Shown here: one piece after another, positions 1 to 5,064 of the stretch
Position numbering within the stretch: position 1 is the first letter of the stretch
Layout of the letters: each line of letters starts with the position of its first letter
NCBI GenBank assembly: GCA_013812515.1
Contig: JACCTI010000347.1
Span: 1-5,064, forward strand
Direction of reading: 5' to 3'
Origin: Chthoniobacterales bacterium
Lineage (GTDB): Bacteria > Verrucomicrobiota > Verrucomicrobiia > Chthoniobacterales > UBA10450
Length of the DNA: 5,064 nt
Translations under genes and position numbers: made by a program
Notes under the pieces: model-generated
Told to the model about the DNA's origin: nothing
The model's database searches: none
What the model saw: only the letters and a program-made list of their open reading frames with translations

Positions 1-1580
1 ACGTGGAGGATCATCCGCTCGATTACGAACGCTTCGAAGGAACGATCCCGGCGGGCAACTACGGCGCCGGCACGGTTATGGTCTGGGATTACGGAGAGTA
101 CGAAGACATCACGGGGAATCCCGCGGCCGCATTTCACGCCGGCAAACTGCACATCGTGATGCAAGGCAAAAAGCTGAAAGGCGAATGGATCCTGGTGAAG
201 GACAAGCGCGAGCCCGAGAGCAACAAATGGCTGCTCATCAAAGCGGGCGAATCGATGAGACCAATTTCACCAAAGCTCGACGACAACTCGGCGGTTTCGC
301 GTCGCTCCATGGCTGCGATCGCAAAAGCGAATGACGCGCAATGGCACAGCAATCGTCCCGCGGCGAGTGCAGAGACGACAAAACGGCTAACGAAAGAAAG
401 GACCAGGTCGAGCACTCCGTCGCGCTCACCCCAACCCTCTCCCGCAGGTTCCTCATCGCAAGGAGTACCTCAGCTCGCACCGAGTGGGAGAGCTGATTTC
501 TCTACCACAGGTTCATCCCAACGCGCACGCATTGCGAAAGCTAGTTCCTTCTCCCACAGCGAGAAGGTTAGGATGAGGGGCAGTTCGCAAAACGAAAGCA
601 CGCCCCTCCGCAGGCTACCTCCGAAAACGGCGCAGCCGAAGTTTATCGAGCCGATGAACTGCAAGGCCGTGACGTCTTTGCCGGACGACGAGGATTGGAC
701 GTTCGAAATCAAATTCGACGGTTATCGCTGCATCGCAGTGAAAGACCGCAACGAGACCACGCTATTCTCGCGCAATAAAAACACCCTCAACCCGCGATTC
801 CCAAACGTGGTCGCGGCGCTCAGCGCAATCGGCGGCGATTTCGTGCTCGATGGCGAGATCGTCGCGCTGGATGAGCAAGGCCGCCCGTCTTTTCAGCTTC
901 TCCAAAGCAATGTTACGCGCTCACTTGATGTTTTCTTCTACGTCTTCGATTTGCTCCACCGTGACGGCGGGGATTTCCAGCCGAGAGCAATCGAGCAGCG
1001 TCGCGAGGCTCTTCACCACTTGTTAGGCAGTCCAGCCGACCCGATCCGCCTTTCGCCTTTACTCGAAGCTCCGGCCGGACAGGTGCTCGAAGCGGTGCGA
1101 AAACTCGGGCTGGAAGGCGTGGTCGGAAAACGCGACAGATCGGTCTACGAACCAGGCGAGCGCTCCGGTGCCTGGATCAAACACCGGACAAGTCGTGAGC
1201 AGGAATTTGTCATCGGCGGTTACAAACCGGGAACGCACGGCTTCGATTCGCTTCTCGTCGGGGTTTTCAAAGACAAACGCCTCCACTTCGTCGCGCGCGC
1301 GAAGAACGGCTTCGTGCCGCGTCTGCGCGAGGAGATCTTCGCCAGCTTTACGGATCTCCGAAGCGAAACGTGTTCATTCGTTAACCTGCCGGAGAAAAAA
1401 GGCGCACGCCGCGGCGTTGCAGTTACGGCCGAGAAAATGAAGGAGTACCGCTGGCTGAAGCCAAAGCTCGTGTGTCGCGTGTCCTTCGTGGAATGGACGG
1501 ATGCCGGAAATCTGCGGCACGCCACCTTTGTCGCGATGCAGGATGACAAGACAGCGACCGAGGTGGTCCGCGAAACCTGA
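1..1580 (+). CDS. ligD: ATP-dependent DNA ligase, LigD type (phosphoesterase + ligase domains), 5'-partial
   Basis: This is the C-terminal 525 residues (counted from base 3) of a LigD-family enzyme, which seals double-strand breaks in the Ku-dependent bacterial end-joining pathway. Residues 1-80 are the end of the 3'-phosphoesterase domain. The VEDHP motif holds a histidine (residue 4) that matches a metal-site histidine in this family, followed by DYERFEGTIPAGNYGAG. Residues 81-210 are a low-complexity Ser/Arg/Pro linker. Residues 212-525 are the nucleotidyltransferase and OB-fold ligase domains: motif I EIKFDGYR with the adenylated lysine K237, DGEIV at 283-287, FYVFDLL at 312-318, motif IV EGVVGK at 371-376, motif V WIKHR at 391-395, and the typical C-terminal EWTDAGNLRHATF and DDKTATEVVRE. 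No polymerase domain follows the ligase domain, so any polymerase domain would be N-terminal or a separate gene. Part of the linker is encoded by an inverted-repeat element. The identification is firm; the 5' end lies outside the window. Confidence 0.95.
   Translation, partial: VEDHPLDYERFEGTIPAGNYGAGTVMVWDYGEYEDITGNPAAAFHAGKLHIVMQGKKLKGEWILVKDKREPESNKWLLIKAGESMRPISPKLDDNSAVSRRSMAAIAKANDAQWHSNRPAASAETTKRLTKERTRSSTPSRSPQPSPAGSSSQGVPQLAPSGRADFSTTGSSQRARIAKASSFSHSEKVRMRGSSQNESTPLRRLPPKTAQPKFIEPMNCKAVTSLPDDEDWTFEIKFDGYRCIAVKDRNETTLFSRNKNTLNPRFPNVVAALSAIGGDFVLDGEIVALDEQGRPSFQLLQSNVTRSLDVFFYVFDLLHRDGGDFQPRAIEQRREALHHLLGSPADPIRLSPLLEAPAGQVLEAVRKLGLEGVVGKRDRSVYEPGERSGAWIKHRTSREQEFVIGGYKPGTHGFDSLLVGVFKDKRLHFVARAKNGFVPRLREEIFASFTDLRSETCSFVNLPEKKGARRGVAVTAEKMKEYRWLKPKLVCRVSFVEWTDAGNLRHATFVAMQDDKTATEVVRET
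424..578. repeat. Inverted-repeat element carried in frame in the LigD linker
   Basis: The ends 424-441 and 561-578 are inverted copies of each other, matching at 14 of 18 positions (GCTCACCCCAACCCTCTC against the complement CCTCATCCTAACCTTCTC). Two further perfect 7-base inverted pairs lie inside: 437-443 with 486-492 (CTCTCCC/GGGAGAG), and 547-553 with 561-567 (CCTTCTC/GAGAAGG, 7-base loop). The motif resembles the short CCCTCACCCCAACCCTCTCCC-type palindromic repeats I know from intergenic DNA of many GC-rich bacteria. Here it is translated, supplying about residues 141-192 of the LigD linker without breaking the frame. Outer limits are approximate. Confidence 0.65.
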
Positions 1581-1617
1581 GCGGCGACGCGTCTGCTGCA
1601 TCTCGTCTGACGAGCAA

Positions 1618-2181
1618 ATGCGAACAGATGGGATGAAGAACGATTCGCAAGTCGGCCTGAAGGCGACCGCGGGCATGGCGGGCGTCATGCAGCGGAATAT
1701 CCGTGCCGTGCTCGAACGCCGTCGGACTGAAGACAAAGAAAAACCCCTCCAACTCCGGATTGCGGATGCGGTCACGCGCTTTACCGGCAGCCTGACCTTC
1801 GTTTACATCCATCTGGCGCTTTTCGGATTCTGGATTGTGGCGAACCTTCCCGGCGTTCCATTTCCGAAGTTCGATCCAACCTACGTGATGCTGGCCATGT
1901 TTGCCTCAGTGGAAGCGATTTTCCTCTCTACCTTCGTCCTCATTTCACAGAACCGCATGGCGGTGCAGGCGGACAAACGCGCCGACCTCGATCTGCAGGT
2001 TAGCCTGCTCGCGGAACACGAAATCACGCGCCTGATCACGCTGGTGAAAGAAATCGCGGAGAAGCTGGACGTGGAAGGTTGGCAGCATCCCGAGTTGCCC
2101 GAACTCCAGAAAGATGTGGCGCCGGAACGAGTGCTCGACGCGTTAGAGGAAAATCAGCGCCGGATCAGCCGCGACGGCTGA
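1618..2181 (+). CDS. DUF1003 family two-helix membrane protein
   Basis: The product is 187 residues if translation starts at ATG 1618. It matches the DUF1003 pattern: a short basic N-terminus, then an RIADAVTRFTGS segment, a transmembrane helix at about 58-77, a short loop with the family's FDP motif (85-87), a second helix at about 88-109, SQNRM at 110-114 and a charged, probably coiled-coil tail (QADKRADLDLQVSLLAEHEI). The function of the family is not known, and I infer only that it sits in the cytoplasmic membrane with both ends on the same side. The start is uncertain. ATG 1618 has a weak GACGAG upstream; ATG 1633 is an equally possible start five codons later. The gene begins 37 bases after the ligase stop on the same strand, so co-transcription is likely. 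Whether it has any role in end joining cannot be told. Confidence 0.85.
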   Translation: MRTDGMKNDSQVGLKATAGMAGVMQRNIRAVLERRRTEDKEKPLQLRIADAVTRFTGSLTFVYIHLALFGFWIVANLPGVPFPKFDPTYVMLAMFASVEAIFLSTFVLISQNRMAVQADKRADLDLQVSLLAEHEITRLITLVKEIAEKLDVEGWQHPELPELQKDVAPERVLDALEENQRRISRDG

Positions 2182-2234
2182 CAGCGCGCGACACGACATT
2201 CTCTCGCTATGGCAGATCTCGAACGCCGCAGTTT

Positions 2235-2873
2235 TCATTGATATCGCACGTTCGGAAGCTCGAGCGGTGAGCCAGTCGATGGCGCATTGAGCATCCGCAC
2301 GATGGCGAAGTCTTCGCCGTACTCGAGAAGGCTGAGGGACGCAGGATCGATCTCGATACGAAGGAAGAGGTCGAGGTGCGTTCCAAGGAAATGCGCCATG
2401 ACCGAGCGAATCACATCACCATGGGTCATGATGACGACAAAGTGATGTTGCCCGCGCAGCTCCTTCAATTTGCGCAGCGCACGCACCTGCACTTCCAGCA
2501 TCAGCTCGCCGCCCGGGGGCACTGTGCTGCTGCGGAAGGCGTTGAACTCCTTCCAGAGCCCTTCCTTTCCGAGATCGGTAAACGAACGGTCCTGCCAATC
2601 CCCCATATCAATTTCCGTAAACTCCTCTGCGACTTGCAGCGGGAGATCGAAGCGGCGGGAGATTGGCTCCGCGGTTTCGCGCACGCGCTCGAGCGGCCCG
2701 CTGTAGATCGCGTCAATCGGCAGGAGCGAGAGTTTCTCCGCGAGGTGTCTCGCCTGTTCGCGGCCGAGCTCGTTCAGGTGAACGCCGGGCAAGCGGCCGG
2801 CAATGGCGCGGCCGAGATAATCGTGCGCGCCATGACGAATGAAGAGGAAGTTCGTGACGGACTGCGCGCTCAT
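2235..2873 (-). CDS. Histidine phosphatase family protein (phosphoglycerate-mutase-like)
   Basis: This is a 212-residue single-domain member of the histidine phosphatase superfamily, a usual length for the small bacterial branch (cobC/gpmB-like). The N-terminal FIRHG carries R13 and the phospho-accepting H14. The SGPLERVRETAEP segment supplies the second pocket arginine (R63), EIDMGDW at 87-93 gives the acid residue E87, and MTHGDVIRS gives the second histidine H151. All catalytic positions are present, so an active phosphatase is expected. The residue after RHG is Ala where the family often has Glu (RHGET). The substrate is not evident. As the last gene of the minus-strand set it could dephosphorylate a sugar-phosphate intermediate of the cassette, which is inference from position. 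The ATG has no good Shine-Dalgarno, and its start codon lies in a perfect 12-base palindrome next to a repeat. The gene ends convergently 53 bases from the DUF1003 gene. Confidence 0.9.
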   Translation of the reverse strand: MSAQSVTNFLFIRHGAHDYLGRAIAGRLPGVHLNELGREQARHLAEKLSLLPIDAIYSGPLERVRETAEPISRRFDLPLQVAEEFTEIDMGDWQDRSFTDLGKEGLWKEFNAFRSSTVPPGGELMLEVQVRALRKLKELRGQHHFVVIMTHGDVIRSVMAHFLGTHLDLFLRIEIDPASLSLLEYGEDFAIVRMLNAPSTGSPLELPNVRYQ

Positions 2874-2882
2874 CCCGGGATG
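2871..2882. repeat. Perfect 12-base palindrome over the phosphatase start codon
   Basis: CATCCCGGGATG reads the same on both strands, and its minus-strand ATG end (2871-2873) is the start codon of the phosphatase. It touches the palindromic repeat at 2881-2943. It occupies the place where a ribosome binding site would be expected, leaving only a GGG directly against the ATG. Confidence 0.6.
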
Positions 2883-2943
2883 TAGAGTGCGCTGTCCTTA
2901 GCGCACATCCGACGCCGATCCGCTGACGACGGCGGACGCTACA
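2881..2943. repeat. REP-like palindromic repeat at the junction of hydrolase and phosphatase genes
   Basis: The stretch begins TGTAG and ends CTACA, and contains two stem-loops. One is a perfect 7-base stem at 2887-2893 with 2900-2906 (GTGCGCT/AGCGCAC, 6-base loop). The other is a 5-base stem at 2919-2923 with 2932-2936 (TCCGC/GCGGA). It looks like a small mobile palindromic repeat of the REP or MITE type. It covers the stop codon of the hydrolase gene (2898-2900) and encodes its last 14 or so residues. No T-run follows on the minus strand, so it is not a classical terminator, though it could stabilise or attenuate the message between the two genes. Confidence 0.55.
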
Positions 2944-3842
2944 GCGCGCGAGTCGTTAGGCGCATAACGCCGGGTCATGCGAGCGCAGAACTGGGCGAAC
3001 TCCTCGTTCACCAGCGGAGGACTGCTATGGTGAGGCGCGATCCCGCGATGCTCTGGCGTGAAACAATAGGTGATCGTCACATCGAACTCCTCCAGCGCAG
3101 CCATCTGCCGGTCGAACCACGCCTCGGCATGAGGTCGAAAGCTGTCGGCCCAGCTCAGCCCGGTCCGGAGGTATTTTACTCCGAGTTTTCGCAGCCAATC
3201 CACAGCCTGCTCGAGCCGGTGATCTTCGAAGTGAAACCACTGACAGATGCCAAGCTCGGGCGTGAACTCGCTGAAGTGCTGTAGGGCGCGCTTCGGCGTG
3301 CCGTCCTCCCGCAGCAACCCCATGTGGAAATGCCGATAGTAGGAGGATCCGTCCGCTTCACGATGCCGCGTCGTCGCAGGCCACGCCGCGGGCAAATCGT
3401 AAAGCGAATACCAGTGAATCCGCGGAGCCCGGCCGATCAGCAACTCCGCCGTCCGCCGCAGCCCGAACTCCTGAACCTCCTCTGCGCCGAAGGTCGAAAT
3501 GCCGACCTCTGAGACCCACACCGGCAGGTTCGTCACGCGCTGGATTTCGCTGAGCCGCGCCGGCCATTCACCGATCGTCCAATTATTCCAATCGAGCGGA
3601 AAACCGTGGACCGCGACCGCATCCAGTTTTTCGAGCACGCCGAATTCCTCCATGCGCTTGATCCAGCCGGCGTCGATGGGTGACATGCCTCCGAGCACGC
3701 GCAGAAGGGCGTCGTTTTCTGCGGCGATCGCGTCCGCGGCCAGCTTCACCATCTTGGCGAACCGGCGCCACTCCGGATCGAGCTCGATGTCCCAATGCGA
3801 CTTATTGTTCGGCTCGTTCCAGAGCATGACGGCCTCAATCAT
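2898..3842 (-). CDS. Glycoside-hydrolase-like clan-A TIM barrel protein, apparently circularly permuted (often annotated 'beta-xylosidase')
   Basis: The product is 314 residues from ATG 3842. This start is chosen because GAGGAG lies 6 bases upstream (complement of 3849-3854). The active site is that of a retaining clan-A glycosidase: acid/base E10 in LWNEPNN, nucleophile E112 in VWVSEVGIS, and the clan's conserved strand-2 arginine probably R226 in YLRTGLSW. Strands in sequence order are IEAVMLWNEP (4), LRVLGGMSP (5), LDAVAVHGF (6), PVWVSEVGI (7), IHWYSLYDL (8, then GLLREDGTPKRAL as helix 8), GICQWFHF (1), VKYLRTGLSW (2) and VTITYCFTP (3, then a helix to RRYAP). All eight strands are present but in permuted order. 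There is no signal peptide, so the protein is probably cytoplasmic. Residues 301-314 are encoded by a palindromic repeat. It lies 36 bases after the methyltransferase stop. The substrate is unknown; 'beta-xylosidase' is a weak label, and a role in cassette chemistry is inferred from context. Confidence 0.88.
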   Translation of the reverse strand: MIEAVMLWNEPNNKSHWDIELDPEWRRFAKMVKLAADAIAAENDALLRVLGGMSPIDAGWIKRMEEFGVLEKLDAVAVHGFPLDWNNWTIGEWPARLSEIQRVTNLPVWVSEVGISTFGAEEVQEFGLRRTAELLIGRAPRIHWYSLYDLPAAWPATTRHREADGSSYYRHFHMGLLREDGTPKRALQHFSEFTPELGICQWFHFEDHRLEQAVDWLRKLGVKYLRTGLSWADSFRPHAEAWFDRQMAALEEFDVTITYCFTPEHRGIAPHHSSPPLVNEEFAQFCARMTRRYAPNDSRAVASAVVSGSASDVR

Positions 3843-3848
3843 CAAAGG

Positions 3849-3854
3849 CTCCTC
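3849..3854 (-). promoter_or_regulatory. Shine-Dalgarno sequence of the hydrolase-like gene
   Basis: The minus strand reads GAGGAG followed by a 6-base spacer and ATG at 3842-3840. This fixes the start at 3842 rather than the in-frame TTG at 3878, which directly abuts the upstream stop codon. Confidence 0.75.
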
Positions 3855-3878
3855 GCGTTCGAGCGCTGCGATGAACAA

Positions 3879-4700
3879 TCATACCCGGAGGGATTCCTTC
3901 GCCTGGCGCGTCGCACGTGTGACGTCGCTCTGCGCCGTCTCCTGTTTTACGCGGCAGACGAACACTTCCTCTTCCGGATGCGCGATGATCTCGAAGCCCG
4001 CGCTGCGCAGCATCGCTTCGGTGCAGGCGCGATTCGGGATCCACCAGTTCGTTGGGTCTCCCGCATACTTGTGTTCAATGAAATACATGGCTGGGAAGTC
4101 CGGCCGCGCAAACATCTCCGTCTCCCCAAACTCGTAATCCTCCTCGATCTCCGTCTCCCCAAACTCGTAATCCTCCTCGACCTGCCGCGCGTCGGGGCTG
4201 CCGCGTTGCATTGATTGAAAAAGCATCAGGTCTCTCGCGACGTGTTCGCGAATCAGGTCAAGCGCGAGAAGGGGATGGCGCAGGTGGTAGAGCACGCCCA
4301 TGAAGATCACGAGATCGAACTTTTCCTGAAGGCAGCTGACGTCGTAGACCGAGAGCTGGCGGAACTCGATCTCGACGCCACGCACCTCCGCCGCGAAGCG
4401 GGCCTGCGCGAGATAGCGCTCATCGAAGTCGACGCCGAGCACGCGGTCAGCGCCGCGGCGTTTCATCTCGAGCGAGTAGAAACCCGCGTTGCAGCCGATA
4501 TCGAGAATGCTCTTGCCGGTGAGGTCCTGGGGCAGCGCCTGCGCTAAGCCTTGAAACTTCACCGCCGGGTAATCGCCGAGAAAGTGCTGGGGCGCGGTTT
4601 GCACGCCGTTCAGGTTCAGATTCTGGAACCACGTGCCAAGCTCATCGATTCGCTGCTGTGTGTCCTCGGGGGTGAGTTGCGCAACAGCTTCGACGCTCAC
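3879..4700 (-). CDS. SAM-dependent methyltransferase, CmoB-like (Rta_06860-type family)
   Basis: The product is 273 residues, a class I methyltransferase. The N-terminal LGTWFQNLNLNG (21-32) and LGDYPAVKF are typical of the CmoB-like branch. The SAM site is ILDIGCNAGFYSLEMKRRGA (65-84) with acidic D91 after strand 2 (VLGVDFDERYL). FDLVIFMGVLYHLRHPLLAL (128-147) and NWWIPNRACTEAMLRSAGF (218-236) are further family signatures. I recall this pattern as the 'methyltransferase, Rta_06860 family', closely related to the tRNA U34 carboxymethyltransferase CmoB but found in biosynthetic clusters; that name is from memory. Residues 175-196 contain a tandem duplication of an 11-residue acidic unit. The GTG start at 4700 overlaps the upstream stop (GTGA) and has GGAGGA nine bases before it, which fixes the start against a longer open frame reaching 4853. 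The methyl acceptor is unknown, and a sugar or sugar-linked substrate is inferred from the neighbours. Confidence 0.92.
   Translation of the reverse strand: MSVEAVAQLTPEDTQQRIDELGTWFQNLNLNGVQTAPQHFLGDYPAVKFQGLAQALPQDLTGKSILDIGCNAGFYSLEMKRRGADRVLGVDFDERYLAQARFAAEVRGVEIEFRQLSVYDVSCLQEKFDLVIFMGVLYHLRHPLLALDLIREHVARDLMLFQSMQRGSPDARQVEEDYEFGETEIEEDYEFGETEMFARPDFPAMYFIEHKYAGDPTNWWIPNRACTEAMLRSAGFEIIAHPEEEVFVCRVKQETAQSDVTRATRQAKESLRV
4114..4180. repeat. Perfect 33-base tandem duplication inside the methyltransferase gene
   Basis: Bases 4114-4147 and 4147-4180 are identical over 34 positions, giving a 33-base period repeated twice with no mismatch. In the minus-strand protein this is two copies of EEDYEFGETEI (the last residue of the second copy is Met), an in-frame addition of 11 residues. 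Identity at the DNA level, including third codon positions, suggests a recent event. Confidence 0.95.
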
Positions 4701-5064
4701 GCGAATGCTTCCTCCGTCCGCGCCGAGGCGGGCTGCCGCTCGCGCATATCGTTCAAGAGCCGAATCGCTTCGCGATAGCCGTGCAACGTGCCGACATCGA
4801 CATACGACTTGCCGGCACGAACACCGGAAGCGCGGCCGCCTTGCGCGATCCACGCGTTCACCAGGGTGCCAAAGTATTCATCGCGCTGCTCGCGTCCGAG
4901 CCAGAGCTGGTGCAGTTCGTGAAAAACCGCAGCCGGCATTTTGAATGCGCCCCAGATCCAACTTGAGCGCGCATCGCTCTGCTTTACTTGAATCTCCGCG
5001 ACTCGTCCGGCGTCATCCGTCACAACCGCATCGAAAAATTGCGGCTGCTCGACGGGAAAAAGCA
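4697..5064 (-). CDS. Sugar-phosphate nucleotidyltransferase, C-terminal part (5' end outside window)
   Basis: The visible 121 residues match the C-terminal half of an NTP-transferase family protein, the glucose-1-phosphate thymidylyl/uridylyl-transferase type that makes NDP-sugars. Recognisable features are FPVEQPQFFDAVV near the visible start, then VAEIQVKQ with a lysine typical of the sugar-phosphate site. WIWGAFKMP, FGTLVNAWIAQGG and the family's SYVDVGTLHGYREAIRLL follow, the last closing the catalytic domain. A short charged tail ends at TGA 4697-4699. No hexapeptide-repeat (left-handed beta-helix) domain follows, so it is the short form without acyltransferase. The stop overlaps the methyltransferase GTG by the GTGA arrangement, so the two are translationally coupled. 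Nucleotide and sugar specificity cannot be read from this half, because the N-terminal GxGTRL-type loop is outside the window. Confidence 0.87.
   Translation of the reverse strand, partial: LFPVEQPQFFDAVVTDDAGRVAEIQVKQSDARSSWIWGAFKMPAAVFHELHQLWLGREQRDEYFGTLVNAWIAQGGRASGVRAGKSYVDVGTLHGYREAIRLLNDMRERQPASARTEEAFA
4710..4715 (-). promoter_or_regulatory. Shine-Dalgarno sequence of the methyltransferase gene, inside the nucleotidyltransferase 3' end
   Basis: The minus strand reads GGAGGA nine bases before GTG 4700. It lies within the last codons of the nucleotidyltransferase gene. Together with the GTGA start/stop overlap it supports coupled translation and decides the methyltransferase start. Confidence 0.7.

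Noticed and set aside
3..1580. GTG at base 3 as the true start of LigD
   Set aside because: The frame begins in the middle of the phosphoesterase domain at the conserved VEDHP motif, so the gene must start before the window.
1501..1617. Start of the DUF1003 gene at ATG 1501
   Set aside because: This would overlap 80 bases of the conserved LigD C-terminus, and the translated stretch does not look like the family.
2182..2234. Bidirectional terminator in the convergent gap
   Set aside because: I found only very weak complementarity (GCGA/TCGC) and no convincing stem with a T-run on either strand.
2376..2885. 169-codon open frame on the plus strand opposite the phosphatase
   Set aside because: It is antisense to a gene with complete catalytic motifs, and its translation shows no recognisable domain. 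GC-rich codon bias explains the open frame.
2887..2906. Stem-loop as a rho-independent terminator of the minus-strand set
   Set aside because: No T-run follows on the minus strand, and the sequence belongs to a larger palindromic repeat lying between two same-strand genes.
2898..3842. Hydrolase gene as a 5'-truncated pseudogene
   Set aside because: The apparently missing strands 1-3 are found at the C-terminus. The frame is intact, both catalytic glutamates are present, and the start has a strong ribosome binding site.
3843..3878. TTG at 3878 as start of the hydrolase gene
   Set aside because: It is directly against the upstream stop codon and has no fitting ribosome binding site, whereas ATG 3842 has GAGGAG at a 6-base spacing.
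3499..4137. 212-codon open frame on the plus strand opposite the hydrolase and methyltransferase
   Set aside because: It spans the junction of two well-supported minus-strand genes and has no domain-like sequence.
4701..4853. N-terminal extension of the methyltransferase to 4853
   Set aside because: The extra 51 residues are Arg/Cys-rich and unlike the family. They overlap the conserved end of the nucleotidyltransferase in another frame. GTG 4700 has a good Shine-Dalgarno.

Overview
The window looks like chromosomal DNA of a GC-rich, probably Gram-negative soil-type bacterium. It carries an Mku/LigD-style end-joining ligase and a sugar-type biosynthetic cassette, with small palindromic repeats scattered in and between genes. 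The phylum cannot be fixed from the sequence. The mix of LigD, DUF1003 and repeat-rich GC DNA would fit Verrucomicrobiota, Acidobacteriota or Proteobacteria, and this is inference only.

Layout: bases 1-2181 read on the plus strand. They hold the 3' part of an ATP-dependent DNA ligase of the LigD type (phosphoesterase plus ligase domains; 5' end outside the window). After 37 bases comes a small two-helix DUF1003 membrane protein. Bases 2235-5064 read on the minus strand as a compact, probably co-transcribed set. In transcription order it is: the end of a sugar-phosphate nucleotidyltransferase (5' end outside the window), a CmoB-like SAM methyltransferase, a glycoside-hydrolase-like TIM barrel protein, and a histidine phosphatase. 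The two blocks converge on a 53-base gap (2182-2234) in which I see no convincing terminator. There is no gene-free stretch longer than about 55 bases.

The minus-strand set reads as a sugar-nucleotide or glycan modification cassette. One enzyme activates a sugar phosphate, one methylates, one has a clan-A glycosidase active site, and one could remove a phosphate. The nucleotidyltransferase and methyltransferase overlap by GTGA, and the methyltransferase and hydrolase genes each have a clear Shine-Dalgarno sequence.

The most striking observation is the hydrolase-like protein. Its eight barrel strands appear in the order 4-5-6-7-8-1-2-3, with the acid/base glutamate at residue 10 and the segment that normally precedes it at the C-terminus. 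It looks like a complete, naturally circularly permuted clan-A barrel. Other unusual points are an inverted-repeat element carried in frame inside the LigD linker, a perfect 33-base in-frame tandem duplication in the methyltransferase, and a palindromic repeat that supplies the last residues and stop codon of the hydrolase gene.
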